Shown here: in pieces, positions 1 through 9,027 of the stretch | How positions within the stretch are numbered: position 1 is the stretch's first letter | How the letters are laid out: each line of letters opens with the position of its first letter | NCBI GenBank assembly: GCA_049658265.1 | Contig: JBASOM010000121.1 | Span: 14,767-78,766, forward strand | Direction: 5' to 3' | DNA from: DTU063 sp001512695 | Lineage (GTDB): Bacteria > Bacillota > Thermosediminibacteria > Thermosediminibacterales > Tepidanaerobacteraceae | Length of the DNA: 64,000 nucleotides | Made by a program: the position numbers and the translations under genes | The notes under the pieces: model-generated | Told to the model about the DNA's origin: nothing | Database searches by the model: none | What the model saw: the letters and a program-made list of their open reading frames with translations, nothing else

Positions 1-76
1 TCAATCCAACCCTTTACACATTCTTTTTATATATCTGTCTCATATCTTATTTATGTGCTCACCTTTTAATATTTTA

Positions 77-157
77 GTTGTTCCAAATCTCCACCAGGCC
101 TTCTTTTAGGTCAACATCGTTGATGATCTTGTCTTCAATTTCCCAACAGTCAAAAAA
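77..157 (-). pseudogene. possible 3' remnant of a degraded gene
   Basis: Read on the minus strand, an open stretch of 27 codons ends in TAA at 74-76 and is closed upstream by a TAG at 158-160. The predicted peptide contains CWEIEDKIIND and ends in LVEIWNN, which has the composition of a real protein end rather than noise. It has no start codon or ribosome-binding site. I do not recognise the family. The rest of the 1-383 stretch holds no gene or structured element that I can support. Confidence 0.2.
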
Positions 158-383
158 CTATAAAAATCTTTTAAATCTAGCATTTTTTATTAACGATTAA
201 TTATTACAGGTATGGGGATAAAACCAGGCGTAATATGCCGACACTGGTATACAGAAGGTCAAATGATTTCATTAGTCGAGATTGTGTGTTAAAATAAAGT
301 TAAAACAATGAATTAATTGTCGATTCAGAATCTAATATCGTGATTTCCAAGCAAACTAATATTTTGTTGAAAGGAGGCTTTTA

Positions 384-1028
384 ATGTTTCAGGATCGGCA
401 GGATGCGGCAATGCAATTGGCTGAAAAGTTAAAGACATATAAAAATGATCCGGCTAGCATAGTATTAGCCATCCCTAGAGGTGGTGTCATCATTGCCGAT
501 GTGGTGTGTGAACAGCTGAATCTTCCCATGGATATTGTGGTTACAAGAAAGCTGGGAGCCCCCTACAATGAAGAGCTGGCGATAGGTGCAGTAGATTCAA
601 GGGGCGGTACGATTTTAAATCACAATATTATCTTCAGGCTCCGCGTACCCGAGGCATATATTGAAATAGAGGCTAAGCGTAAGGCTGAAGAGGCTAGAAC
701 TAGGCTGAAACAGTACAGGGGAACGGACGAGTATGAAAGTTTGTCGGACAAGAATGCTATTGTTGTTGATGATGGTATAGCCACCGGATATACCGTAATG
801 TCGGCAATAAATTTTTTGAAAGGCCTAAAGCCAAAAAAGTTGATTTTAGCCACGCCCGTTATAGCGCCTGATACCAGGGTAAAGATGGAAAAAATAGTGG
901 ATGAGTTGATATGCGTAAAATCGGAAGATCCCTTTTATTCTGTTGGCCAGTTTTACTACAAGTTCTTTCAGGTAACTGATTCTGAAATCATGGATGTCTT
1001 GGCAAAAAGAAGATTCCCAAGGCAGTGA
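384..1028 (+). CDS. phosphoribosyltransferase family protein
   Basis: A 214-residue type I phosphoribosyltransferase-fold protein. The PRPP-binding signature VVDDGIATG lies near residues 127-135, and the N-terminal segment IPRGGVIIADVV is typical of the stand-alone phosphoribosyltransferases related to ComF and Rv0571c. The substrate base cannot be told from sequence. An AAAGGAGG site 5 to 6 bases before ATG supports the start. It is a single gene that runs convergently into the UPF0173 hydrolase across a shared terminator. A cytosolic role in nucleotide salvage or regulation is likely by family, but unproven. Confidence 0.8.
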   Translation: MFQDRQDAAMQLAEKLKTYKNDPASIVLAIPRGGVIIADVVCEQLNLPMDIVVTRKLGAPYNEELAIGAVDSRGGTILNHNIIFRLRVPEAYIEIEAKRKAEEARTRLKQYRGTDEYESLSDKNAIVVDDGIATGYTVMSAINFLKGLKPKKLILATPVIAPDTRVKMEKIVDELICVKSEDPFYSVGQFYYKFFQVTDSEIMDVLAKRRFPRQ

Positions 1029-1073
1029 CCATGTTCTGTCGTTTTTAAAATTAAAATTCGAAGATTAATAAAA

Positions 1074-1107
1074 AAGGGGCTCTTGCATTCTTTTGCAAAA
1101 GCCCCTT
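1074..1107. terminator. bidirectional terminator
   Basis: The arms AAGGGGC and GCCCCTT, with an inner TTGCA/TGCAA, form a stem between two convergent genes. A-rich and T-rich flanks would let it end transcripts from both sides. Confidence 0.75.
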
Positions 1108-1111
1108 CTCC

Positions 1112-1774
1112 TTATATTTCTACAGATTCGCCGGGTTTTAGGATGATTACTTCCGTTTGGGTTCTTGCCTCCACCAGCTTTTTAAATTCCATGGGGTCCC
1201 TTTGTATGGCAGGGAAGGTGTTGTAGTGCATAGGTATCACCTTTTTGGGCTTGATCATTTCCACTGCCTTGGCTGCATCTTCAATTCCCATGGTGTAGAT
1301 ATCGCCTATGGGCAAGAGTGCTAAATCTATTTCTTCACTTTCAAGTAAACTCATGTCACCAAAAAGGGCCGTATCTCCTGCAAAGTATATTTTTTTGCCT
1401 ATTAACTCTACTACAAAACCAGAGGCACTGCCCCCTGCCACTCCGCTGCTGTGGAAGGCCTGGAAAATCTTCACGCTGCCAAAATCCGCCGGAAGCCTTC
1501 CGCCCAAGTTGCCTGCCTGGACCTTTATTCCTTCCTTTTCAAAGATTTGCGCCACTTCAAAAACGGCATATACTGTAGCATCACTATTTTTGGCAATTTG
1601 TATTGCATCGCCTAGATGGTCAGAATGGGCGTGGGAGACAAAAATGTGCGTAACTTTTACTTCATCGGCCTTTTTTGCTGCCAGGGGATTTCCCGTTAAA
1701 AAGGGGTCAAAGAGGAGGGTGTAGCTCTCTTCCGTTATTAAAAAAGCTGCGTGACCCAAGAATTCAACCTTCAT
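1112..1774 (-). CDS. UPF0173 family metal-dependent hydrolase
   Basis: A 220-residue metallo-beta-lactamase-fold protein of the UPF0173/YtkL family. The metal ligands are visible as HAAF near the N-terminus, SHAHSDHLGD (the HxHxDH motif), GDT in the middle and MHYNTFP near the C-terminus. The start is the ATG at 1774, because GAGGTG sits 6 bases upstream. The longer in-frame GTG at 1783 lies inside that Shine-Dalgarno site and is unlikely. The substrate is unknown for the family. Confidence 0.85.
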   Translation of the reverse strand: MKVEFLGHAAFLITEESYTLLFDPFLTGNPLAAKKADEVKVTHIFVSHAHSDHLGDAIQIAKNSDATVYAVFEVAQIFEKEGIKVQAGNLGGRLPADFGSVKIFQAFHSSGVAGGSASGFVVELIGKKIYFAGDTALFGDMSLLESEEIDLALLPIGDIYTMGIEDAAKAVEMIKPKKVIPMHYNTFPAIQRDPMEFKKLVEARTQTEVIILKPGESVEI

Positions 1775-1903
1775 CAAAATCACCTCAACTTTTTGACTAT
1801 TATATCAAAACAGCTGCCGTATTGACAAATTATCGGAAATTAGACCGGGAGCTTGAATATGCTATAATAAAGTAAAGTGATGGGTTAAAGTGAGGTTTTG
1901 CTT

Positions 1904-2962
1904 ATGGGCTTTAGATTTAGAAAGAGCATAAAATTAGCTCCCGGTGTGAGGCTAAATCTAGGGAAAAAGAGCGCTAGTATCAGCTTTGGCACGAGGGGCT
2001 TGAGGCACACCATAAGCACTAGCGGCAGGAGGACCGTATCCATCGGCGTGCCGGGTACCGGTATCTATTACACAAAAAGCAGCAAAGTTGGCAGCAAGCT
2101 TGGCAGCAAATCTGCAGCCAGGGACGATAGTGCAGACCCCTATCAGGAAGTAGCAGAGTTTGAGGAGGCTCTTGAATACATAACATCCCTTCACGAAAAA
2201 TGTGATTATGAGTACGACTGGGAAGCAATAGCAAAAGAGCCGCCCCCTTTTAAGGCGGGAGATAAGGGGCCAAATGAATTATCCGCTTTGGAGAAATTGG
2301 AAAGCTTTAAGCCTAGTATTTTAGGAAGAGTTTTTAAGTCTTTGGAAGCGAAGCGAAGGGCAGAACTCGAAGAAGAAGTTATAAAAGCCGTAGAAGAGGA
2401 TAAGAAGCTGTATGAGGCCTGGGAAAAACAAAGGAGGCTAGCCGAATCGGTATTGAACCGCGATACAAGAGCCTACGGAACCCTGCTAAAAGACATAAAG
2501 TTTTGCAGTGAACTGGCAGGCCTTGTCAACTCCTTTAGCTTTCAAATCCCCGATGCAGACTCCATGATAATTGACTGTCATATCAACCTGGAAGATGTAA
2601 TCCCAACTCACTATAAGACCCTGACTAAGACCGGCAGGCTCTCTATTAGAAAATATAGTAAGACTGACTACCATGCTATTTCGAAACTGTACCTAACAAG
2701 TCTCATGTGGCGCATTGCCAGAAATATATTGGGCCTTTTGCCGTTACAATCAGTGACTATAAACATCCTGACCTGCGTAGTAGATACCAGCTTGGGGCAG
2801 GTTATGAACATAACGACTTTATCGGTAAAAATAGACAAAAGCATCTTCGACAAATTGAACTTTGACTTGATTGACCCCTTTGATGCTTTAGTGAACTTTG
2901 AGCACAATGTGAGGTTTTTGAAGACAAAGGGCTTTCAAGCAGTAAAAAAATTAAACGATTAG
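1904..2962 (+). CDS. DUF4236 domain-containing protein
   Basis: A 352-residue protein whose first ~55 residues (GFRFRKSIKLAPGVRLNLGKK, then SASISFGTRG) are the short beta-rich DUF4236 domain, often found at the N-terminus of phage and mobile-element associated proteins. The remaining ~300 residues are charged and mainly helical, with a region rich in E and K around 150-190, and match nothing I recognise. The ATG at 1904 is preceded by GTGAGG at 8 bases. A TTG two codons upstream is less well placed. The function is unknown. Endonuclease IV follows 23 bases downstream, so they may be co-transcribed. Confidence 0.65.
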   Translation: MGFRFRKSIKLAPGVRLNLGKKSASISFGTRGLRHTISTSGRRTVSIGVPGTGIYYTKSSKVGSKLGSKSAARDDSADPYQEVAEFEEALEYITSLHEKCDYEYDWEAIAKEPPPFKAGDKGPNELSALEKLESFKPSILGRVFKSLEAKRRAELEEEVIKAVEEDKKLYEAWEKQRRLAESVLNRDTRAYGTLLKDIKFCSELAGLVNSFSFQIPDADSMIIDCHINLEDVIPTHYKTLTKTGRLSIRKYSKTDYHAISKLYLTSLMWRIARNILGLLPLQSVTINILTCVVDTSLGQVMNITTLSVKIDKSIFDKLNFDLIDPFDALVNFEHNVRFLKTKGFQAVKKLND

Positions 2963-2985
2963 ACTAAAGGCTGGAAGTTATTGAC

Positions 2986-3816
2986 ATGTTACTTGGAGCT
3001 TTTATATCCATTTCAAAAGGCTATGAGCACGCTTTAAAAGAGGCACTTTCTATTGGGGCAAACACCATGCAGTTTTTCACTCGAAATCCCCGGGGCAGTG
3101 CTGCCAAAGCCTTAGATGCTGCTGACATAATGAAGATGAAAGCGCTTATAAAGGAAACAAGTTTTGGCCCCATAGTAGCCCACGCCCCTTACACATTAAA
3201 TCTTGCCTCTGGGAAAAAAGAGGCAAGGGAATTTAGCATGAGGGTCTTGAGGGAGGATTTGGAGCGGATGGAAGTCGTAGGAGCTCTCTACATTGTGCTC
3301 CATCCCGGCAGCCACGTAGGTGCCGGCGTGGATAGGGGGATACGAAAAATAGCTTCCGCTTTAAAAGAATTTGCATGTGGTCGTGAAAAAGTGATGGTGC
3401 TTCTTGAAACAATGTCAGGTTCCGGCAGCGAAGTGGGATATACTTTCGAGCAATTGTATGAAATCATGGATTTGACAGGGAATCCCGATGCCTTTGGAGT
3501 GTGTTTTGACACCTGCCACGTCCTAGGAGCCGGATACGACATAGTTGAAAGCCTGGATGAGGTGCTTTTTGATTTTGATAAAATCTTGGGGCTTTCCAAG
3601 TTAAAGGTAGTCCATCTCAATGACAGCAAGTTTCCTTTGGGGAGTCGTAAGGACAGGCACGCAAGCCTGGGAGAGGGAGAGCTGGGACTAGATGCAATAA
3701 AAAGAATCATAACATATCCCAAATTACAGGACAAGCCTTTTCTGTTGGAGACTCCAGGTGGTATTGAAAATTACAAAAAGGAAATAAAGATGCTAAGGGC
3801 AGTTGCTGAAAATTAA
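2986..3816 (+). CDS. nfo: deoxyribonuclease IV (AP endonuclease)
   Basis: A 276-residue TIM-barrel AP endonuclease that cuts the backbone 5' of abasic sites in base excision repair. The three family signatures are present: an LHPG motif (VLHPGSHVGAG), CFDTCHVLGAGYD and HLNDSKFPLGSRKDRH, which supply the His, Glu and Asp ligands of the trinuclear zinc centre. The length matches bacterial Nfo. It probably shares a transcript with the DUF4236 gene and ends at the terminator just downstream. Confidence 0.93.
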   Translation: MLLGAFISISKGYEHALKEALSIGANTMQFFTRNPRGSAAKALDAADIMKMKALIKETSFGPIVAHAPYTLNLASGKKEAREFSMRVLREDLERMEVVGALYIVLHPGSHVGAGVDRGIRKIASALKEFACGREKVMVLLETMSGSGSEVGYTFEQLYEIMDLTGNPDAFGVCFDTCHVLGAGYDIVESLDEVLFDFDKILGLSKLKVVHLNDSKFPLGSRKDRHASLGEGELGLDAIKRIITYPKLQDKPFLLETPGGIENYKKEIKMLRAVAEN

Positions 3817-3842
3817 AGCGGTTAAAGCTCTCAAAGATACGG

Positions 3843-3884
3843 GGAAAGGTCCTGAGGGTGAACCTTTAGAGACCTTTCCTTTTT
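3843..3884 (+). terminator. rho-independent terminator after nfo
   Basis: GGAAAGGTC and GACCTTTCC form a 9-bp stem, with an inner AGGGT/ACCTT pairing, followed by a short T-rich tail. Confidence 0.8.
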
Positions 3885-3930
3885 ATTATTGAATTGAATT
3901 ATTTATTATCGTTTTTACCTATTAAACATA

Positions 3931-3959
3931 TTGACAAATATTTGTCAATGTAGTATCAT
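3931..3959 (+). promoter_or_regulatory. sigma-A promoter of the Wood-Ljungdahl operon with palindromic -35 region
   Basis: The -35 is TTGACA (3931-3936), the -10 is TATCAT (3954-3959), and the spacer is 17 bases. The -35 is the first half of a perfect 18-bp palindrome, TTGACAAATATTTGTCAA (3931-3948), which would place a dimeric regulator directly over the RNA polymerase site. The palindrome matches 10 of the 14 fixed positions of the clostridial Rex consensus, so it may be a weak Rex site or belong to another factor. Confidence 0.75.
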
Positions 3960-3969
3960 CTAACTAGGA

Positions 3970-3987
3970 TTGTGAAAATAGTAACAA
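3970..3987 (+). promoter_or_regulatory. candidate Rex operator at the Wood-Ljungdahl promoter
   Basis: TTGTGAAAATAGTAACAA matches the Rex consensus TTGTTAA-N4-TTAACAA at 12 of 14 fixed positions. It lies 11 bases after the -10 box, over the presumed start of transcription, which is a repressing position. A rex gene is present at 52444 with a similar site at its own promoter. Confidence 0.6.
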
Positions 3988-4020
3988 ACATAAAATTATA
4001 AAAAGAAAAGAGGAGTTCAA

Positions 4021-4440
4021 ATGGTAAAGATTCTTTTTGAAAGAGACCTTTGCCTTGGTTGCAAGACCTGCGAACTGGCCTGTGCGGCAGCTCATTCAAA
4101 GACGAAAAGTATAGCTGGCGCCATAAGGGAAAACAAGATTTCTCGAATCAGAATAAAAACCAAAGGCGGCAAATTGAAGTTGGAACAATGCATGCTCTGC
4201 AAAAATCCTCGCTGTATTAGTGTATGTCCGACAGGAGCCCTGTCAAAGGACGAGGAAAGCGGAATTATTCTAGTCGATGAGATGTCATGTACCGGCTGCG
4301 GCCTGTGCGAAGATGCATGTCCTTTTGGTGCTATAGAATTACATATATTTCCCACCATCTGCGACAGATGTGCCCATTCAGAAGAACCCCTGTGTGCCTT
4401 ATCGTGTCCCACAAGAGCATTAAAAGTTAAGATAGTATAA
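4021..4440 (+). CDS. cooF: CooF-like 4Fe-4S ferredoxin
   Basis: A 139-residue ferredoxin of the CooF/HycB type. Cysteine groups appear as CLGCKTCELAC near residue 12, CMLCKNPRCISVCP near 60, CTGCGLCEDACP near 91, and CDRCAHSEEPLCALSCP near the end, enough for four cubane clusters. It is the first gene of the Wood-Ljungdahl operon, 18 bases before cooS. It most likely carries electrons between CO dehydrogenase and other redox partners. A related family member could serve a different oxidoreductase, so the exact partner is inferred from position. Confidence 0.85.
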   Translation: MVKILFERDLCLGCKTCELACAAAHSKTKSIAGAIRENKISRIRIKTKGGKLKLEQCMLCKNPRCISVCPTGALSKDEESGIILVDEMSCTGCGLCEDACPFGAIELHIFPTICDRCAHSEEPLCALSCPTRALKVKIV

Positions 4441-4458
4441 AAAACATGAGGTGATTTT

Positions 4459-6360
4459 ATGTCTGGAGACTTCAAGTGTCTGAGCTGTGATGCAGCAAAC
4501 TACAAGTTAATGGAAAAGGCGAAAAATGAAAACATTGAGACCGTTTGGGATAGGGCTGAAGCCATGCAACCCCAGTGCGGCTTTGGAGAGATGGGATTGT
4601 GCTGTACCAATTGCTCCATGGGCCCCTGTCGCATAGTAAAGGTCAGCGAAGACGGTCCTAAGAAAGGCATTTGCGGTGCTGACGAAGACACCATAGCGGC
4701 CAGAAACCTTGCCAGGGCTATAGCAGCAGGATCAGCGGCCCACTCGGACCACGGTCGAGATATTGCCCATGCCCTGCACTATGCTGCGAAAAATCCCGAA
4801 TCAGGTTACGAGGTAAAGAATTCCGAAAAACTCATTTCACTAGCCAAAGAATGGGGTATAGAAACTGAAAATTTGGATATAGAAGATATCGCAGCAAAGG
4901 TATCCGAAGTTGCCCTCCAGGAATTCGGCAAACCTTTCGGCCATCTTAGATTTACTGAGAGGGCAACAAAAGGCAGACTGGACATTTGGAACAAAATGAA
5001 CGTGCTGCCTCGAGCTATAGATAGAGACATCGTCGAAGTTTTGCATTCAACACACATCGGCTGTGATGCCGATTATAGAAACATCATGACTGCGGCGACG
5101 AGAGCTGCACTAAGTGACGGATGGGGCGGTTCCATGATTGGAACGGAACTATCCGACATAATTTTCGGCGTTCCCGAGCCTCACGAAATCGAAGCAAACC
5201 TCGGAGTTCTCAAGGAAAATGAAGTAAACATAGTAATCCACGGCCACGAGCCAACACTGTCAGAGGCGATACTTGTTGCAGTAAATGACAAAGAATTAAT
5301 AGAACTTGCCAAAAAACAGGACGCGGAAGGGATAAACCTGGTAGGCATGTGTTGCACGGGTAATGAAATCGCCATGCGCCATAATGTTCCCATGGCAGGC
5401 AACTTCTTCCAGCAGGAGTTAGCGATAGTAACAGGTGTCGTAGACGCCATGGTAGTCGATGTTCAGTGCATTATGCCCGCCTTGTCACAAGTGGCAAAAT
5501 GCTATCATACAAAGCTCATTACAACTTCACCTAAAGCCAAAATTCCGGGCGCCATACACATGCAGTTTGACGAAGCAAAAGCAATAGAATCAGCCAAAAA
5601 AATCGTTCGGGAAGCAGTGCTCAATTTCAAAAACAGAACAGGAAATACCTTCATTCCGGAAGAAAAATCAAAAGGATTAGTAGGCTTTAGCAATGAATCA
5701 ATCATAAGCGCCTTGGATGGTGTCACGAACAGCTTTGCACATCCTCAGGGAACCGTAAAACCGTTGGTAGATGCCATCAAATCCGGAGTACTGCGCGGAG
5801 CAGTAGCCATCGTAGGTTGTAACAATCACAAGGTTCCCCACGATAAAGGCCATGTAGAACTTGCTAAAGAATTAATCAAAAATGACGTATTAGTTGTTAC
5901 CACCGGATGCGGTGCCTATGCCTGCATAAAAGCCGGCCTCATGACAAAAGAAGCCGCAAAACTGTGCGGCCAAGGCCTTGCCACCGTCTGCGAACTGGTG
6001 AAAATTCCACCGGTGCTGCACATGGGCTCTTGTGTTGACATAAGCAGAATACTACTCCTGCTTTCAGAAGTAGCAAAGTTCATGGATGTGGACATAGATG
6101 ATTTACCCGTTGCCGGAGCGGCTCCCGAATGGATGTCAGAAAAAGCTTTATCTATCGGAACATATGTTGTGGCTTCAGGCGTATATACCATGTTAGGAGT
6201 AGCGCCCCAGGTGACCGGTTCTGAAAACTTAACCAAATTCCTCACCGAGGATGTAGAAGCTATCTATGGCGGAAAATTTGACATAGAATCAGACCCGAAA
6301 GAAGCCGCCAAAAAGATTATTGAGCATATTGAAACAAAACGAAAAGCCTTGGGAATTTAA
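4459..6360 (+). CDS. cooS: anaerobic CO dehydrogenase catalytic subunit
   Basis: A 633-residue Ni-Fe-S CO dehydrogenase that interconverts CO and CO2. All cluster ligands can be seen: Cys40 and Cys48 for the D cluster, Cys49, Cys52, Cys57 and Cys72 for the B cluster, and C-cluster residues in IHGHEP, GMCCTG, VDVQCIMP, GCNNHKVPHD, TGCGAYAC and GSCVDISR. No separate acsA lies next to acsB, so this protein probably also forms the CODH half of the CODH/ACS complex, as in Clostridium ljungdahlii where the gene order is the same. cooC follows directly. Confidence 0.95.
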   Translation: MSGDFKCLSCDAANYKLMEKAKNENIETVWDRAEAMQPQCGFGEMGLCCTNCSMGPCRIVKVSEDGPKKGICGADEDTIAARNLARAIAAGSAAHSDHGRDIAHALHYAAKNPESGYEVKNSEKLISLAKEWGIETENLDIEDIAAKVSEVALQEFGKPFGHLRFTERATKGRLDIWNKMNVLPRAIDRDIVEVLHSTHIGCDADYRNIMTAATRAALSDGWGGSMIGTELSDIIFGVPEPHEIEANLGVLKENEVNIVIHGHEPTLSEAILVAVNDKELIELAKKQDAEGINLVGMCCTGNEIAMRHNVPMAGNFFQQELAIVTGVVDAMVVDVQCIMPALSQVAKCYHTKLITTSPKAKIPGAIHMQFDEAKAIESAKKIVREAVLNFKNRTGNTFIPEEKSKGLVGFSNESIISALDGVTNSFAHPQGTVKPLVDAIKSGVLRGAVAIVGCNNHKVPHDKGHVELAKELIKNDVLVVTTGCGAYACIKAGLMTKEAAKLCGQGLATVCELVKIPPVLHMGSCVDISRILLLLSEVAKFMDVDIDDLPVAGAAPEWMSEKALSIGTYVVASGVYTMLGVAPQVTGSENLTKFLTEDVEAIYGGKFDIESDPKEAAKKIIEHIETKRKALGI

Positions 6361-6391
6361 CAAGCCCCAGGATATTAAGGATGTGTTGCCC

Positions 6392-7171
6392 ATGAAAATA
6401 GCCATTACCGGCAAAGGTGGCGTTGGCAAGACCACCTTTGCTGGAGTCCTTTCCAAAGTACTAGCAAAAGATGGATACAAAGTGCTTGCCGTTGATGCAG
6501 ACCCCGATGCGAATCTTTCCATGGCCCTAGGCTTGCCTGGTGAAAAAATATCATCGATAACTCCACTCTCTGAAATAAAGGACTTAATAGCACAAAGAAC
6601 AGAAGCCCGACCGGGAGTGACCGGCCAGATGTTCAAGTTGAACCCAAAGGTCGACGACATACCTGAAAAGTACTGTGTCGAACACGACGGAGTAAAACTT
6701 TTGGTCATGGGCACGGTTAAAGCAGGAGGTTCAGGCTGTATATGCCCCGAGCACGCCTTTTTGCGAGCACTGACCCAGCACCTGCTATTAGATTCACAGG
6801 AAGCTTTAATAATGGATATGGAAGCGGGAATCGAGCATCTGGGAAGAGCCACTGCAGGCTGTGTCGATGCTTTCATTGTAGTTGTAGAACCCGGCCAAAG
6901 AAGCATCCAGACCCTGAAAACTATAAAAAAGTTGGCTGGAGACCTTGGAATCACGAAAATTTTTGCTGTAGGAAATAAGATCAGGAATCAAGAGGAAAGG
7001 GAGTTTTTAATCAAAGCCTGTGAAGATGTTGAGCTTTTAGGTTTTCTCTCCTATGATCCGGAACTAATAGAAGCTGATAGGCAAGGCCAGACTCCTTTTA
7101 AAAGATGTATACTTTATACTCAACAGGTGGAAGCAATTAAGGACAATATACTGAAGTTGTTGGACAATTGA
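6392..7171 (+). CDS. cooC: CODH nickel-insertion ATPase CooC
   Basis: A 259-residue MinD/CooC-type P-loop ATPase. The deviant Walker A GKGGVGKTT begins at residue 7, and a CxC pair (GCICPEH) near residue 113 is the expected metal-binding site at the dimer interface. It matures the C cluster of CooS. The ATG at 6392 gives the standard CooC N-terminus. An upstream in-frame start at 6320 would overlap cooS by 41 bases and add residues foreign to the family. A second paralogue lies at 14439. Confidence 0.9.
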   Translation: MKIAITGKGGVGKTTFAGVLSKVLAKDGYKVLAVDADPDANLSMALGLPGEKISSITPLSEIKDLIAQRTEARPGVTGQMFKLNPKVDDIPEKYCVEHDGVKLLVMGTVKAGGSGCICPEHAFLRALTQHLLLDSQEALIMDMEAGIEHLGRATAGCVDAFIVVVEPGQRSIQTLKTIKKLAGDLGITKIFAVGNKIRNQEEREFLIKACEDVELLGFLSYDPELIEADRQGQTPFKRCILYTQQVEAIKDNILKLLDN

Positions 7172-7287
7172 TTTTGGCACAAAGCTCTGGACAGAAGAAT
7201 GGCAAATCAGCTCCTTAGAAATCCACCCTCATCTTCTATCAGAGCTACTTTTAAAAAACAGCAAATATATTCAAGGGAGGAAGAAAA
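7172..7287 (+). other. 116-base spacer with long-range inverted repeat
   Basis: AGCTCTG (7183-7189) and CAGAGCT (7240-7246) can pair across about 50 bases upstream of fhs. No T-tract follows, so it is not a simple terminator. It could be an mRNA processing or stability element. AAGGGAGG gives fhs its ribosome-binding site. Confidence 0.3.
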
Positions 7288-8967
7288 ATGGCTTTTAAGA
7301 GCGACATTGAAATTGCCCAAGAAGCTAAATTAGAGCACATCAAGGATGTAGCCGCTAAAATTGGCCTAACTGAAGACGACCTGGAATACTACGGCAGATA
7401 CAAGGCCAAAATCGACTACAACCTGCTAGAGCGGTACAAGGACAAGCAAGATGCCAAGCTCATATTGACGACGGCTATCAATCCTACACCTGCCGGAGAA
7501 GGCAAAACCACCACTACCGTCGGCTTAGGCGATGCATTAAGAAAGCTTGGTAAAAATGCCATGATTGCCCTTAGAGAACCTTCGCTTGGCCCCGTCTTTG
7601 GAGTAAAAGGCGGCGCAGCAGGGGGCGGCTATGCCCAGGTAGTTCCCATGGAAGACATAAACCTTCATTTTACGGGGGATTTCCATGCTATAGGTGCAGC
7701 CAACAATCTCTTGGCGGCCATGGTTGACAACCACATTTACCAGGGAAATGAGCTAAACATCGATCCCCGCCGCATTACCTGGAAGAGATGTGTGGACATG
7801 AATGACCGCCAGCTGAGGTTCGTGGTAGACGGCCTTGGCGGAAAAGCCAACGGAGTGCCCAGGGAAGACGGGTATGACATAACTGTAGCTTCGGAAATAA
7901 TGGCAGTATTTTGCCTGGCCAGCGATATTGAAGACTTGAAAAATCGCCTTGCACGAATAATCGTAGGTTATACGTATGACGGCAAACCCGTTACAGCAGG
8001 GCAATTGAAAGCCCATGGCGCTATGGCGGCACTGCTTAAAGACGCCTTCAAGCCTAACCTGGTGCAGACCCTAGAGGGAACGCCGGCATTCGTACACGGA
8101 GGGCCTTTTGCCAATATCGCTCACGGCTGCAACAGCATCATCGCCACAAAAATGGCCATGAAGCTGGCGGATTACGTAGTGACGGAAGCAGGTTTTGGTG
8201 CAGACTTAGGTGCTGAAAAATTTTTGGATATAAAATGTCGCATGGCAGACCTGAAACCGGATGCAGTTGTGATAGTTGCAACTATTCGCGCATTGAAATA
8301 TAATGGAGGAGTCAGTAAAGAAAATCTAAATGAGGAAAACCTGGATGCACTAAAGAAGGGATTACCAAACCTATTGAAACACGTGGAGAACGTAACGGAA
8401 AAATTCGGCATTCCGGCAGTTGTAGCCATTAACCAGTTCCCGACTGATACCGAGAAAGAACTTGCCCTTGTTCAGGAAGAGTGCAAGCGCTTAGGCGTAA
8501 ATGCCGTGCTGTCCGAAGTTTGGGCAAAGGGCGGCGAAGGTGGCCTTGAGCTTGCAAAAGAAGTCGTGAGAATCATCGAAGAAGGCAAAAACAACTATAG
8601 GCCCATCTACGACTTGGACATGGGTTTGAAAGATAAAATAATTACCATTGCCAAGGAAATATACGGCGCAGACGGAGTAGAATTTGCGCCCGCAGCATTG
8701 AAAGAAATAAAAACCTTGGAAGAATTGGGATTCAGGAATGTGCCCATCTGCGTTGCAAAAACCCAGTATTCATTGACCGATGACCCCAAACTGTTGGGTC
8801 GACCCACCGGCTTTAAGATAAATGTAAGAAATGTGAGAATATCCGCCGGTGCCGGCTTTGCCGTAGTGCTTACCGGTGATATTATGACAATGCCCGGCCT
8901 TCCAAAACGCCCGGCAGCAGAAAACATTGATGTAGATGCAAACGGAAGAATAACAGGACTATTTTAG
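7288..8967 (+). CDS. fhs: formate-tetrahydrofolate ligase
   Basis: A 559-residue formyl-THF synthetase that condenses formate, ATP and THF in the methyl branch. The P-loop segment TPAGEGKTTTTVGLG lies near residues 67-81 and the EPSLGP motif near 98. The length is that of the bacterial family. In acetogenesis it costs one ATP per acetate. In syntrophic acetate oxidation the reverse reaction would yield ATP. Confidence 0.96.
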   Translation: MAFKSDIEIAQEAKLEHIKDVAAKIGLTEDDLEYYGRYKAKIDYNLLERYKDKQDAKLILTTAINPTPAGEGKTTTTVGLGDALRKLGKNAMIALREPSLGPVFGVKGGAAGGGYAQVVPMEDINLHFTGDFHAIGAANNLLAAMVDNHIYQGNELNIDPRRITWKRCVDMNDRQLRFVVDGLGGKANGVPREDGYDITVASEIMAVFCLASDIEDLKNRLARIIVGYTYDGKPVTAGQLKAHGAMAALLKDAFKPNLVQTLEGTPAFVHGGPFANIAHGCNSIIATKMAMKLADYVVTEAGFGADLGAEKFLDIKCRMADLKPDAVVIVATIRALKYNGGVSKENLNEENLDALKKGLPNLLKHVENVTEKFGIPAVVAINQFPTDTEKELALVQEECKRLGVNAVLSEVWAKGGEGGLELAKEVVRIIEEGKNNYRPIYDLDMGLKDKIITIAKEIYGADGVEFAPAALKEIKTLEELGFRNVPICVAKTQYSLTDDPKLLGRPTGFKINVRNVRISAGAGFAVVLTGDIMTMPGLPKRPAAENIDVDANGRITGLF

Positions 8968-8987
8968 AAATTAAAGTTCCAACAAAA

Positions 8988-9027
8988 GGTCGTCATGTAA
9001 TTCCGCTCATGGGTTTACATGACGACC
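8988..9027 (+). repeat. 13-bp perfect stem-loop around the DUF166 start codon
   Basis: GGTCGTCATGTAA (8988-9000) and TTACATGACGACC (9015-9027) pair perfectly around a 14-base loop. The only plausible ATG for the next gene (9009) lies in the loop. The stem is flanked by A-runs, so on the plus strand it lacks a terminator T-tract. Confidence 0.7.

Noticed and set aside
1308..1724. Long plus-strand open frame (138 codons)
   Set aside because: It is antisense to the UPF0173 gene, which has all its metal motifs. The frame has no ribosome-binding site and its composition is a mirror of the real gene.
6289..6954. 221-codon minus-strand open frame over cooC
   Set aside because: It overlaps a well-supported cooC and the end of cooS and has no family features.
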